DNA of 33,976 nucleotides from Bacillus proteolyticus (GTDB lineage Bacteria; Bacillota; Bacilli; Bacillales; Bacillaceae_G), in the NCBI RefSeq assembly GCF_001884065.1, contig NZ_MACH01000070.1, positions 1-33,976 of the forward strand. Direction: 5' to 3'. Positions 14,950-23,029 of this stretch are shown here, in pieces; the stretch's first letter is position 1, and each line of letters begins with the position of its first letter. A program made the position numbers and the translations under genes. Under the pieces are notes generated by a model. It was not told the DNA's origin, ran no database searches, and worked only from the letters and a program-made list of their open reading frames with translations.

Positions 14950-15855
14950 ATGAATAGGCCATGGATTGGCAAGGGCATATGGTACAAAATTTACAAGGAG
15001 AAAAAGCCGAAGATTCAAGATGATTCATGCGAAATAAGAAAAAAAAAGGAAGGTCTAGAAACTGAATCAGAGCAAGAGGAAGTAAAAGAATTAGAGAAAA
15101 AAGAAGTAGAGACAGAATCAGAGCAAGAAGATGTAGAAACTGAATCAGAAATAAAGTCTTCAGTGCGTTCAATGGTAATGAAAACACCATTTTCTATTGT
15201 TTCAGAAGTGTCTAGTTTTTTGAAATTCCCTAATATAAGTATGAAAGAACAAGAAGCATTTGTATTTCAAAATGAAAAAAATGCAGGGTGTCGAGAGCTA
15301 GATGCAAAGTTATTAACTACAGTGCAATATTATCATGGAAAGCCTTATTGTAAATTAGTTTCTTCAAATCTTCATGAAAAGAGATTGTTTTCAGAATTTT
15401 CTAACCTTAAAGTCGAAGATGATATTGAAAAAAATAGGATCGAGGCATCTTCGTTGATTCCTATCCACAGTATGATATTAGAGAAGGAAAGTGAGGGTGA
15501 ATTTAATGATTATAAAACAGCGAAACTACCAATAGAAATAGGGAGGTATAAAGGTGAAATTAGTTTACGAGAAAAGGTGGTATTTAAAGAAAAAGTCACA
15601 GAAATAAAAGATGTGTCACAGGAAATTATTTTGACAAAAAATGAAATTTTATTACCAAAAATAAAAAAGACAGGGCAGACTCCGGTAACAGTTGAAAAAG
15701 CGGGCTTACTTGTAGAAGGCTATATCTATCAATGCATTGAATATACTATAGAACAAAGTACATCTCATGATAATGTGTATCAGTTAATGCAAAATATCGT
15801 ATTGGAATTAACTATCCAAGTATTACAAGAACAAGAAGTGCGAGTGCGAATGTGA
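14950..15855 (+). CDS. Uncharacterised protein with a Glu-rich repeat segment, possibly a spore coat protein
   Basis: 301 residues; I do not recognise the family with certainty. Residues 1-20 are basic (RPWIGKGIWYKIYKEKK). Residues about 35-70 hold three near-repeats of the type ETESEQE(E/D)V with KE spacers, likely to be disordered or coiled. The rest is mixed beta sequence; the region from KTGQTPVTVEKAGLLVEGYI to the end is hydrophobic and resembles the LysM-associated SPOCS style only weakly. ATG 14950 is preferred to 14944 because AGGGGG lies six bases before it. A sigma-K-like -10 and nearby spore-surface genes suggest a coat role, but this is inference. Confidence 0.65.
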   Translation: MNRPWIGKGIWYKIYKEKKPKIQDDSCEIRKKKEGLETESEQEEVKELEKKEVETESEQEDVETESEIKSSVRSMVMKTPFSIVSEVSSFLKFPNISMKEQEAFVFQNEKNAGCRELDAKLLTTVQYYHGKPYCKLVSSNLHEKRLFSEFSNLKVEDDIEKNRIEASSLIPIHSMILEKESEGEFNDYKTAKLPIEIGRYKGEISLREKVVFKEKVTEIKDVSQEIILTKNEILLPKIKKTGQTPVTVEKAGLLVEGYIYQCIEYTIEQSTSHDNVYQLMQNIVLELTIQVLQEQEVRVRM

Positions 15856-16203
15856 ATTACAAAAATGATTATATCTCCATTGATTAGAACAAAACTTTAT
15901 TTGTAGTATACCGAATACTTTTACAAAAAGAATAGCTTTTAATATTTAAAGTGGGATTACACAGAAATACAACATATGTACATTTGTATAAAACCGGAAT
16001 AAGGGAGAAGAACTATTAATTAGAACTTTACATTAAATTTTAATTTAACGTAAATAACAATTGTAAGAATCTAACTTTTTTATTTATATCTATCAAGAAA
16101 GAGTTTTTATATACCAATTAAAGTAGAATTCGAATTATATATTTTTTACATAATAAAATCAAATATTAAACGAATAATATATAGTGTTTAAAACCGTTGG
16201 GTA
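15856..16203. other. AT-rich intergenic DNA, nothing recognised
   Basis: No frame with a ribosome site or conserved motif was found between the Glu-rich gene and the xerS terminator. Confidence 0.4.
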
Positions 16204-16249
16204 AAAGAATAAAGTTCAGCAATGCAAAATTGCTAAACTCTTATTCTTT
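16204..16249 (-). terminator. Terminator of xerS
   Basis: Arms AAAGAATAA (16204-16212) and TTATTCTTT (16241-16249) plus an inner AGCAAT/ATTGCT stem. It overlaps the last codons of the recombinase gene. Confidence 0.65.
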
Positions 16250-17317
16250 ATTTTTTCCTATTCTTCCTAAACTATCTTTAATAGTTGTTTCTCCAAGTTG
16301 GGTGTATAACAAAGCTGTATCTTGACTGGTATGCCCAAGTTGCTGCATCACTTGTAACGAGTCTTTTTCTTCCATATATAATTTATTTGCTAATGTATGT
16401 CTTAATTTATGAGGAGACATTCTTTTTCCATATGCCTTAGTATATTTTTCTACTATATCTTGGATAGCCCTAACTGAAAGAGGCTGTGCAGTATGTTTAT
16501 ATTTCGATAAGAACACATTTTTTAATTCTTTTCCTGGAGCGTATTTGTTATCTCTAATTTCCATATACTTTTCTAGATCATTCAATGCAATGGGGGTAAT
16601 CCATACTGAATCTTCTTTATTTCCTTTGCGGATCACGTCAATTAGTCTTTCCTTTAAGTTTATATCTTCCAAACGCAGATCGGCTAATTCACTTACACGA
16701 ATACCACTACCAAGAAAAAGAGAAAGAATAGCTACATCGCGCTCCTTATCTCTTAAAAAATAGAACAACTGATGTTTCGTTAAAGATTTTTCATGTTCAT
16801 ACTTAGCGTAATTTAAAAACTCTTGATCATCATCATTATGAAATATTTTAGACCGCATACGTTTTGCACGGGCATTTAATGTTTCTTTATCTTTATGTAT
16901 TTCAATCTTAGCCATTACATTTCTATAGAAATAACATTCTCCATCATCATTCTCTGATAAGGCGGTAAGGTACTTAAATAAAGACTTTAAGGCTGAAATT
17001 TTTCTGTTAACAGAGGAATTCTGCATGTTTTGTTGTAGTTTTAGAAACCTCATGAAGTTCTCAACATTTTTTTTCTTTAAATTCTCTAAATCAGAGAAGG
17101 ATATGTCTTTAATGGGCTTTAATTCAATAATTTGTTCAGATAATAACCAATTAAAGAAGACTCTAAAATCATATACATAATTCAGTAGGGTGGAGGGAGA
17201 GGCATCATGCAATTCTTTGTACTCCACAAATTCTTCTATGTAAAAGGGCATTTCACTTAAATTTTCGTATAATTTTTTACGATGTACGGATTTTTGACGT
17301 TGCTTACTGTAATCCAT
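16241..17317 (-). CDS. xerS: Tyrosine recombinase, XerS type
   Basis: 358 residues, the length of streptococcal XerS (single-recombinase dif system). The SAM-like core-binding domain is at about 20-150. The catalytic domain has Arg in LGSGIRVSELADLRLED, Lys in IRKGNKEDSVWI, the box HKLRHTLANKLY, and LGHTSQDTALLYTQLG with the nucleophile. All six catalytic positions are present. Start ATG at 17315-17317 follows GAGGTGA; an in-frame start further up lies in the promoter and is rejected. Bacillus resolves chromosome dimers with CodV/RipX, so this is an extra recombinase, perhaps acting on a mobile element or plasmid. A LexA-like box overlaps its promoter. Confidence 0.85.
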   Translation of the reverse strand: MDYSKQRQKSVHRKKLYENLSEMPFYIEEFVEYKELHDASPSTLLNYVYDFRVFFNWLLSEQIIELKPIKDISFSDLENLKKKNVENFMRFLKLQQNMQNSSVNRKISALKSLFKYLTALSENDDGECYFYRNVMAKIEIHKDKETLNARAKRMRSKIFHNDDDQEFLNYAKYEHEKSLTKHQLFYFLRDKERDVAILSLFLGSGIRVSELADLRLEDINLKERLIDVIRKGNKEDSVWITPIALNDLEKYMEIRDNKYAPGKELKNVFLSKYKHTAQPLSVRAIQDIVEKYTKAYGKRMSPHKLRHTLANKLYMEEKDSLQVMQQLGHTSQDTALLYTQLGETTIKDSLGRIGKNKE

Positions 17318-17335
17318 AAAAATCACCTCATGTAT

Positions 17336-17369
17336 ACTATAACAGAAAAACAAAACGAACACAAGTTCG
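17336..17369 (-). promoter_or_regulatory. xerS promoter overlapped by a LexA (SOS) box
   Basis: On the minus strand CGAACTTGTGTTCG (17356-17369) matches the Bacillus SOS box CGAACRNRYGTTYG at all but one position. TTGTGT within it (17359-17364) is a plausible -35, followed by a 17-bp spacer and TATAGT at 17336-17341. LexA bound here would block the -35, so induction by DNA damage is predicted. Confidence 0.65.
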
Positions 17370-18254
17370 CATAAAATTCAATTTTTACACAGACTTATTT
17401 ACATAATAAAATTATGTTATATAAAAACGTATGTAAATTTTGAATGGGATAATATAGGTATTCTAATATTAACTATAGACAATCAAGCTTTAAATCTGTA
17501 TTACGCTATAAAAACAGGTACAAAAACTACATATAACTGTATATAAAATAAAACTAATTTAATGTATTAAATCATACGGAATGTACAAAAAGTGTTTTCA
17601 AGTCGTTATAAAATGTGAATTGTTTAGTTTAATTATGGTTTATCAGGAGTTTAGGTCAACATAAGAAAAACTGGCGCAAATTAAAATGATATTTATTATA
17701 AAGGTTCTTTGTAAACAAATCAGCATTTGATTATTTTTATATAAAATATGAATTATATGGCTTTAAAACAATACACTAAAATCATGGATATAGGCTTTAA
17801 ATCCCTAGAGGCTGTATTATATTTTTATAAAACTCTTTTATTGTTCGTAAAATTGGTATTTCGTGCGAAGTTGTAAGGTGTTTATTTTTCCCCCTTTTTA
17901 TAATTCTTTTATGTTCATCCAACAAAATTCATCATGCACCTTTCATCAGTATGAACATCTTTTAGTTGCAGATACATTCACCTATACATTTTAATATTGA
18001 TTACATGGTTGCTTATAGGGTATAGCTAGCATATATATACATGTTAAAAAAATTTCAATGCAATACGGGTAACTTTAACTACTTAAGACTAAATAGGTTG
18101 TGCTTTACCCAAAACTTAATTGTTTTTATATTGAAAGAGAATGTTTCCTAATAGTCCTGTAAAAAGTATTCTTCATTGTACTTTGTTTATGTGAACATAC
18201 AGTGATTTTTAATTCTAATGCAGATTTTAAAATATAAATTCGCAATTTCCCCTT
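17370..18254. other. AT-rich intergenic DNA, nothing recognised
   Basis: About 900 bp upstream of xerS without a supportable gene. Frames are short and lack ribosome sites. A dif-like target for XerS was looked for but none could be identified by eye. Confidence 0.4.
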
Positions 18255-18294
18255 CCGTCTCAATAAGATAAGAATTCTTTTCATTTTGAGACGG
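18255..18294. repeat. Inverted repeat, possible terminator
   Basis: CCGTCTCAA (18255-18263) and TTGAGACGG (18286-18294) are perfect complements with a 22-base loop that has its own AGAATTCT dyad. There is no T-run beyond short stretches. Confidence 0.45.
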
Positions 18295-18339
18295 ATTTTA
18301 CTCCTTTTTTTCGAATATCTATAATATCTCTTATGTAAA

Positions 18340-18531
18340 CTAAATATAAGTAAGTAAACAATTTTTCTTTTTGAATGTGCTTCCTTGTTTTCTATTGTGG
18401 TAATCCACACAGATTGTTTCTAGATTATCTATATCTAATAGGATTGTTGAATGATGTTCGAGTTCTTTTATATGATGGATAATGAGTTGCATCTTCCTAT
18501 GCTTCTGTTGTTTTGCTTTGTATTCATTCAT
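18340..18531 (-). pseudogene. HNH endonuclease relic
   Basis: 63 codons. The segment LIIHHIKELEHHSTILLDID followed by NLETICVDYHNRKQG matches the beta-beta-alpha core of phage-type HNH nucleases (HHI...L..D..NL..CV.CH...H). The N-terminal CxxC pair is missing, the second-pair cysteine is Tyr (CVDYH) and the final His is Gln (RKQG for KKHG). The remnant could neither hold the structural zinc nor complete the active site. Phage HNH genes usually sit next to terminase; none is here. Confidence 0.6.
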
Positions 18532-18811
18532 GAAGCTTCCCCCTCCAACTAAGCAATATCAAATGTTAGAATGATAATCCATAAAGGTGTTAAACAAGTG
18601 ATAAATACTAATGATACAAAACAAGTAGTCTTTTCTATCACATTATTAGATCCCTTCAGTCTATTCATTGGACTTAGAAACGTGGATATACTTTGATCAA
18701 TTTTTTAACCAATTTTGGTTTTCAACTCGTGGTTATTGTTGTGTCTTCTATTTTTAGCAAATGGCTTGATAATTGCCTAGATAATTATAAACACCGTAAA
18801 AAACGCTATAA
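18532..18811. other. Intergenic DNA with a possible broken membrane-peptide frame
   Basis: On the minus strand around 18690-18820 a frame reads LGLVIAFFTVFIII, a stop, then AIIKPFAKNRRHNN. It may be a damaged single-helix membrane segment, but the assignment is weak. Nothing else is recognised. Confidence 0.3.
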
Positions 18812-19042
18812 CTAACCCCAATAGGTCGCGATTACTTTGCCATTTTGTAGTAAGTCTACTTTGATCATTTCTGGACGATCTTTCGCATTATCATCTTTCC
18901 ATGTCTTCGTTCCTTCTATCTTTGTTTGGCCTACTTTTGTATTCGTGATATCATAACCTTTTACTTCTGTTCGGAAGGGTCTCAATGATTCTTTTAAATT
19001 GGAGTTGAAAACAGATTTGACAGCTAACTTTTCTGATTCCAT
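18812..19042 (-). pseudogene. Cna-B-type surface adhesin fragment
   Basis: 76 codons. The centre reads TEVKGYDITNTKVGQTKIEG, then TKTWKDDNAKDRPEMIKVDL and LQNGKVIAT. This is the junction of two Cna-B repeats (end of one, start of the next) as found in LPXTG collagen-binding-type adhesins. It then diverges to YWG and stops. Signal peptide, other repeats and sortase motif are missing on both sides. The first 25 residues do not fit the repeat and may be foreign. Confidence 0.7.
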
Positions 19043-19112
19043 GCACTTTATATCATCTTCCTATTGTACGTAGTTGCCCTTCTAGCTAACGGGTGCATTC
19101 GCTTAAGATCGG

Positions 19113-19136
19113 AGCTGTCTTTAAGGCAGCTTTTTC
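19113..19136 (+). terminator. Intrinsic terminator
   Basis: AGCTGTC (19113-19119) pairs with GGCAGCT (19125-19131) using one G.U, followed by TTTTT. Confidence 0.55.
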
Positions 19137-19181
19137 TTATGCAACCAACGGGGCAGGATAGTTAAAAAAGCTCGCTCGACG

Positions 19182-19219
19182 AAAAGGGCATTCCTAGTAT
19201 TATAAGGGATGCCCTTTTT
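19182..19219. terminator. Bidirectional terminator after the DUF3224 gene
   Basis: Perfect arms AAAAGGGCAT (19182-19191) and ATGCCCTTTT (19209-19218), placed just beyond the minus-strand stop at 19241. Confidence 0.7.
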
Positions 19220-19240
19220 ACTAAACTAAAGGGTATTTTG

Positions 19241-19636
19241 TTAGAATTCAAAGTGTAGAATCATTTTACTGGTTTGACCTGTAAACTTATAATTATAGGA
19301 CCCTTTCAGGTTTTTTAAGTCACCGGTAGCTTTGATGATTGTTGCCGGAGAATCTAGATTTCCTTTATCAAAAATCCCTTGCTCTATGGCTGTAAATGTC
19401 CCCCGTTTCCCCTTGTAAGTTCCTTCAAAATGCAGAAATCCAGAAATTTTAGAAGTGGCCAAATGACCATCATCTACGTTTGAATCTAAATAATATAATA
19501 AATATTCAACAAAAGCTTTTCCTTTTAATTCACCATCAATATCATATTCGACATGGGCAATATTAATAGGGAAACCTTTTCTAGTGTCATCGACTGGCTG
19601 TTCATCCCATTTGCTTACTGTAAATGTTACCTCCAT
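19241..19636 (-). CDS. DUF3224 domain protein
   Basis: 131 residues without signal peptide. The sequence alternates beta strands typical of the small beta-barrel DUF3224 family: WDEQPV near the start, YDIDGELKGKAFVEYLLYY, GFLHFEGTYKGKRGTFTAIE and LKNLKGSYNYKFTG. Proteins of this fold are related to allene-oxide-cyclase-like barrels; no activity is established for this group. GGGAGG lies about ten bases before ATG. It has its own terminator and appears to be a single-gene unit between the Cna-B relic and the VanY-like gene. Confidence 0.8.
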   Translation of the reverse strand: MEVTFTVSKWDEQPVDDTRKGFPINIAHVEYDIDGELKGKAFVEYLLYYLDSNVDDGHLATSKISGFLHFEGTYKGKRGTFTAIEQGIFDKGNLDSPATIIKATGDLKNLKGSYNYKFTGQTSKMILHFEF

Positions 19637-19757
19637 ACGCGTAAACCTCCCTTCATTATTAGATGAGTAATCTTTTTAGAAAAATTGTATTAATTATCAA
19701 CAATATTATTTTGTCGAACAAAATATATACATTCTTCAAGCGATTAAATATCTCCTC

Positions 19758-20471
19758 TTATTCCATATTCATATATTCTTCTAAAGTTAAGTGTTTCTTA
19801 TATATATTTTCAGCAATATCTCCAACGTAGCGTATGTGCCAAGGCTCATACGCATATCCAGTAATACTCTCCTTACCTTTTGGGTAACGAATGATAAACC
19901 CTGCACGATGTGCGTTATCTTTTAGCCATTTGCCTTCCTTCGTATTCGCAAAGGATAGCTCTAGTTCATTGTTCGCGCTTTTAGAAGAAACATCCATTGT
20001 TAACCCTGTTTGATGTTCACTATGTCCAGGCTTTGCCGAGAAACGATCCGTATGCTCTTGCCCATTCTTTTTAACATTGCTGGCATACAGATTCTTTTGA
20101 TACTCATAGGAACGAAATCCTGAAACTGCATTCAGCTGAATTCCTTCTTGTTTTGCTAAATCAAATAACTTTTCTAGTGCGTCAGCTGCCTCTTTACGAA
20201 GGTGACTCTTTTCTACCGTTCCACTAAATGAGAATGGTACATTTGGGACAACTAAATCATTTGGCTTATAGTTTTCAGGCAATCCATATTCCTTATTCAC
20301 TACAGCCTCAATACTAGCAAAAGAACTTTCTTTCTCTTTATTTATGGAGTTTTCACGATTTTCATAGTTTGTCCTATTTGGTCCTTTACCAATAGATATG
20401 TTGGTGTAAAGAATAAAAATACCTAACACCACAATCATACAAGTGAAGATTCCTACTAATTTAAGTCTCAT
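19758..20471 (-). CDS. VanY-like D-alanyl-D-alanine carboxypeptidase (M15B)
   Basis: 237 residues. An N-terminal uncleaved signal/anchor helix (LVGIFTCMIVVLGIFILYTN) puts the domain outside the membrane. The M15 zinc site is intact: SGFRSYEYQ, then GHSEHQTGLTMDV (SxHxxGxAxD type) and YEPWHIRYVG (ExWH, catalytic Glu and third His). Enzymes of this type remove the terminal D-Ala from peptidoglycan stem pentapeptides. The ribosome site AGGAAGG lies before ATG. A decapitated histidine kinase lies 670 bp away on the same strand; a VanS-like pairing is possible but unproven. No vanHAX genes are present, so glycopeptide resistance is not implied. Confidence 0.88.
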   Translation of the reverse strand: MRLKLVGIFTCMIVVLGIFILYTNISIGKGPNRTNYENRENSINKEKESSFASIEAVVNKEYGLPENYKPNDLVVPNVPFSFSGTVEKSHLRKEAADALEKLFDLAKQEGIQLNAVSGFRSYEYQKNLYASNVKKNGQEHTDRFSAKPGHSEHQTGLTMDVSSKSANNELELSFANTKEGKWLKDNAHRAGFIIRYPKGKESITGYAYEPWHIRYVGDIAENIYKKHLTLEEYMNME

Positions 20472-20729
20472 AATTCATTTCCTTCCTGCCACTCTAAATG
20501 TTTCTCGTTCATCATACTGCAACCATATCAAATTCATATTAACTTGATGTGAACTTTTGTTCTTAACATATTTTATAACAGAAAGACAGCATATCCTTCT
20601 ATACGTTGGAAAGGCTTTAGATACGAACACGTAGAAACCAATTCTAGTCGTACATATAGATAAATAACCTTAAAATTTGTATAATAAAATTAGAAGTGTA
20701 GCATTCTATTATAGAAAGGTCTTGGTATA

Positions 20730-20984
20730 ATGCTAGGTATTGATGTAAAAAAAACAGAAGAAGAATTAATAATTAAATGGCAATTGGCGAAGGTTACAAT
20801 CCCTTTACGCGATGTGATTGAGGTTACTGAAGATGCTACGTATGCTGGCGTTGAAGATGCTAGTGCAATTCGTATTGGAACAGCCTATGGAACTACAGAT
20901 CGTATTTTAATAAAGACGGTAAAACAAAATTATGTATTATTTACTACGAATAAAGTGTCGATTTTAAATGCAATTCATGCTTAA
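20730..20984 (+). CDS. UPF0457/SunI-like PH-fold protein
   Basis: 84 residues beginning [20 protein letters not shown] and continuing [31 protein letters not shown] and [15 protein letters not shown]. This matches the UPF0457 family (YnzG/SunI), a single bacterial PH domain. SunI proper is the sublancin immunity protein and has a membrane helix; this one is soluble. AAAGG precedes ATG by about ten bases and a TATAAT lies at 20680-20685. It is divergent from the VanY-like gene and followed by a strong terminator. Role unknown. Confidence 0.85.
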   Translation: MLGIDVKKTEEELIIKWQLAKVTIPLRDVIEVTEDATYAGVEDASAIRIGTAYGTTDRILIKTVKQNYVLFTTNKVSILNAIHA

Positions 20985-21026
20985 CAATGAATATATAAAC
21001 GGACTCAAACAAAGTTCAAATTAAGT

Positions 21027-21067
21027 AAAAAGGTGCGAAGCCATAGAATTGACTTCACACCTTTTTT
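21027..21067. terminator. Terminator after the UPF0457 gene
   Basis: AAAAAGGTG (21027-21035) with CACCTTTTT and inner GAAG/CTTC. A-run and T-run on either side make it bidirectional, also serving the kinase relic. Confidence 0.8.
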
Positions 21068-21138
21068 AAAGCAATCTATATGAATGAAAATCCCCTTTAA
21101 TACTTCAGTAAGGTCTACGCCACTTCTGTTACACCTTA

Positions 21139-21615
21139 CTACTTTGTATCCCATCTTTCTAAACAGAAGTAGAACAATACCCCATCTTCTGTGTTGGTTA
21201 CACCGTACTCTGCATCATGTAATTCGAATATGTTTTTTACAATCGATAGACCCAGGCCCGTGCCGCCACAAACTCGTTTTCTAGATTTATCCACTCTATA
21301 AAATTGATCCCAAATTTTCTCTATATTTTCTTCCGCAATATGTGAACCTTTATTTTCAAACCCTATATATACGCCATGTTCTTCCTCTTTTACCTCAATC
21401 ACAATGGTTTGTCTCGCATCTGTATAACGAATTGCATTCGAGAACAAATTCGTTATCACTTGTTCCAATAAGTTTGCTTTCCCCTTTACGCGCACTTCAT
21501 CTATATTTGTTTTGATTTGCAGTGATTTTTCATGAATTTGAACATGCAGATCGTTTTGAGCCTGATGTATCAAACTCCCTATAGGAACTGGCTCATATAT
21601 AGATAAACGAACAAA
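21139..21615 (-). pseudogene. Sensor histidine kinase, C-terminal ATPase domain only
   Basis: The frame is open from 21615 to the stop at 21139 and has no ATG with a ribosome site. It holds the N box (QVITNLFSNAIRYTDA), the G1-equivalent (FENKGSHIAEENIEKIWDQF) and the G2 box GGTGLGLSIVKNIFELH. The G1 DxGxG is ENKGS, as in some VanS/YcbM-type kinases. HisKA with the phospho-accepting histidine, HAMP and sensor parts are missing, as is a response regulator. It is therefore a relic of an intramembrane- or VanS-type kinase. Confidence 0.75.
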
Positions 21616-21826
21616 TCACTAATAAATATATTAATATCTCTCATACATTGGTACATTTATTATTATTTTTAATCTCATATAAAAATAAAATAAATACAAT
21701 TACTCTATTTTGTAACATTATGTATTAAAAGAGGAATAAAAACCCCGATTAATTTTACGAAAAATTCAAACATTAAACCGAATAATTATATTTAACCTCA
21801 TGTAAAAAAACAATTTTAAAGTAAAA

Positions 21827-21867
21827 AAGTCTGGAAGAAACCGATAATATCAGTTTCTTCCAGACTT
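21827..21867. terminator. Strong hairpin terminator
   Basis: Perfect 15-bp arms (21827-21841 and 21853-21867, AAGTCTGGAAGAAAC and complement) with A-run before; a plus-strand T-run is short, so minus-strand termination is better supported. Confidence 0.7.
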
Positions 21868-22804
21868 TCCACTTCTGTTATACAACATAAAAATACGTCA
21901 TTTCCAAGGTTAAGTTCACACATAGTCTCTAAACCCTAAAAAAACAATAAATATTATTGTTATATTCTCATGGTTAATCCACGCAAATCCTTTAATCTTA
22001 GAAATATACTCCTATAAAGGTCCACATAACTAATGTAATATATATTGATTAGCTTCTAGATGTTAAAACTCATAAATTAAAAGTACGAGGCAAATTAAAA
22101 CAAGCGGTACAATAAGCTCATAAAATACTCCTACAAAGTCAAACTATACCCTAATTACCTATAAAATACCTAAGATATCCAACTTAACTTTATAGTCCTT
22201 GTTAATAGCCACCTTCTACCCTGGAATTCCTTATCATAAACTAATTATCAATAGATTGTTAATTCAGGGATTAACTTACAATTCATTTTCCCCTATCTCA
22301 TACTAATAATTTATTATATTATTTTTACCTAATAAGGCACAGAAACAAAAGAAAAACTTCAGTGTGCTTGAGTTTTATTATAAATATAAACGTTTTAGGG
22401 TTAAACGCTTAAAGGGTACTTTAGTACTGAGTTTTTATTAAATGTTCCTGTACCTAATATTTAAATTAGCGTATGTCAAAATATTTTACAATACAAGTGT
22501 TAAATGTTACACCTTTCTATGTTTAATGATACATTTCATCAAAATACCTCCCCTTATCTTTATACTAAATACAGAAAATTAAGCTCGTTAGGATTTAATT
22601 TTAAAATCCTCATAATATCAAATAATAGATTAGGCACATAATTGTCACAAATTAATAGGTTATCTATTTTTTTTCACCTATGAAAACTTTATTACCACTT
22701 CAATATTTACTCCTAAACTAAAACACATCTATACCTACAATTACTTAACAATCTTTTAAATAATCTTTCAAAAAAGTTGATAGTTTTATATTTTTCATTT
22801 TTTT

Positions 22805-22822
22805 ATTGTACATTTGTACAAT
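22805..22822. promoter_or_regulatory. Operator-like palindrome
   Basis: ATTGTACA-TT-TGTACAAT is a perfect 18-bp inverted repeat about 210 bp before the Fic-fold gene. Confidence 0.4.
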
Positions 22823-22943
22823 TGATGTTAGGATTATGCCTAATAAAATTGAATCCTAACGATTCTTCTTTATAATTTCTATATTTTAATTGTTAAATAA
22901 AAATATAGATTCTGAAATACATTAAAAACCAGAACAAAAATGT

Positions 22944-22961
22944 CGTTATTTTACAATAACG
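22944..22961. promoter_or_regulatory. Operator-like palindrome close to the Fic-fold gene
   Basis: CGTTATT-TTAC-AATAACG, a perfect inverted repeat 68 bp before the start codon at 23030. It could be a binding site, perhaps for the gene's own winged-helix domain (inference). Confidence 0.45.
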
Positions 22962-23029
22962 TCGTGGAATACCTTTAGAATGGAAAGATATACGCAACAA
23001 CGTGTTAAGGGGTTACAGGGGGAACAAAA

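Larger units (their letters stand above)
21868..23029. other. 1.16-kb AT-rich spacer without genes
   Basis: No frame of useful length or ribosome site was found on either strand. Structures seen are the palindromes at 22805-22822 and 22944-22961. This is the longest gene-free stretch in the window. Confidence 0.45.

Noticed and set aside
18126-18410. 94-codon minus-strand frame rich in Lys/Arg
   Set aside because: It overlaps the HNH relic in another frame and crosses an inverted repeat; composition is that of translated A-rich DNA.
19081-19180. Possible insertion-sequence end around the AACGGG motifs (CTAACGGGTGC and CCAACGGGGCAGG)
   Set aside because: It looks like mobile-element boundary DNA seen in this group, but I could not assign it to a family or find a partner end.
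19758-20471. Glycopeptide resistance cluster
   Set aside because: Only a VanY-like peptidase is present; vanH, vanA/B and vanX genes and an intact vanRS pair are absent, and such peptidases have housekeeping roles.
21868-23029. Replication origin in the long AT-rich spacer
   Set aside because: No iterons, DnaA-box cluster or rep gene could be seen; only two isolated palindromes.
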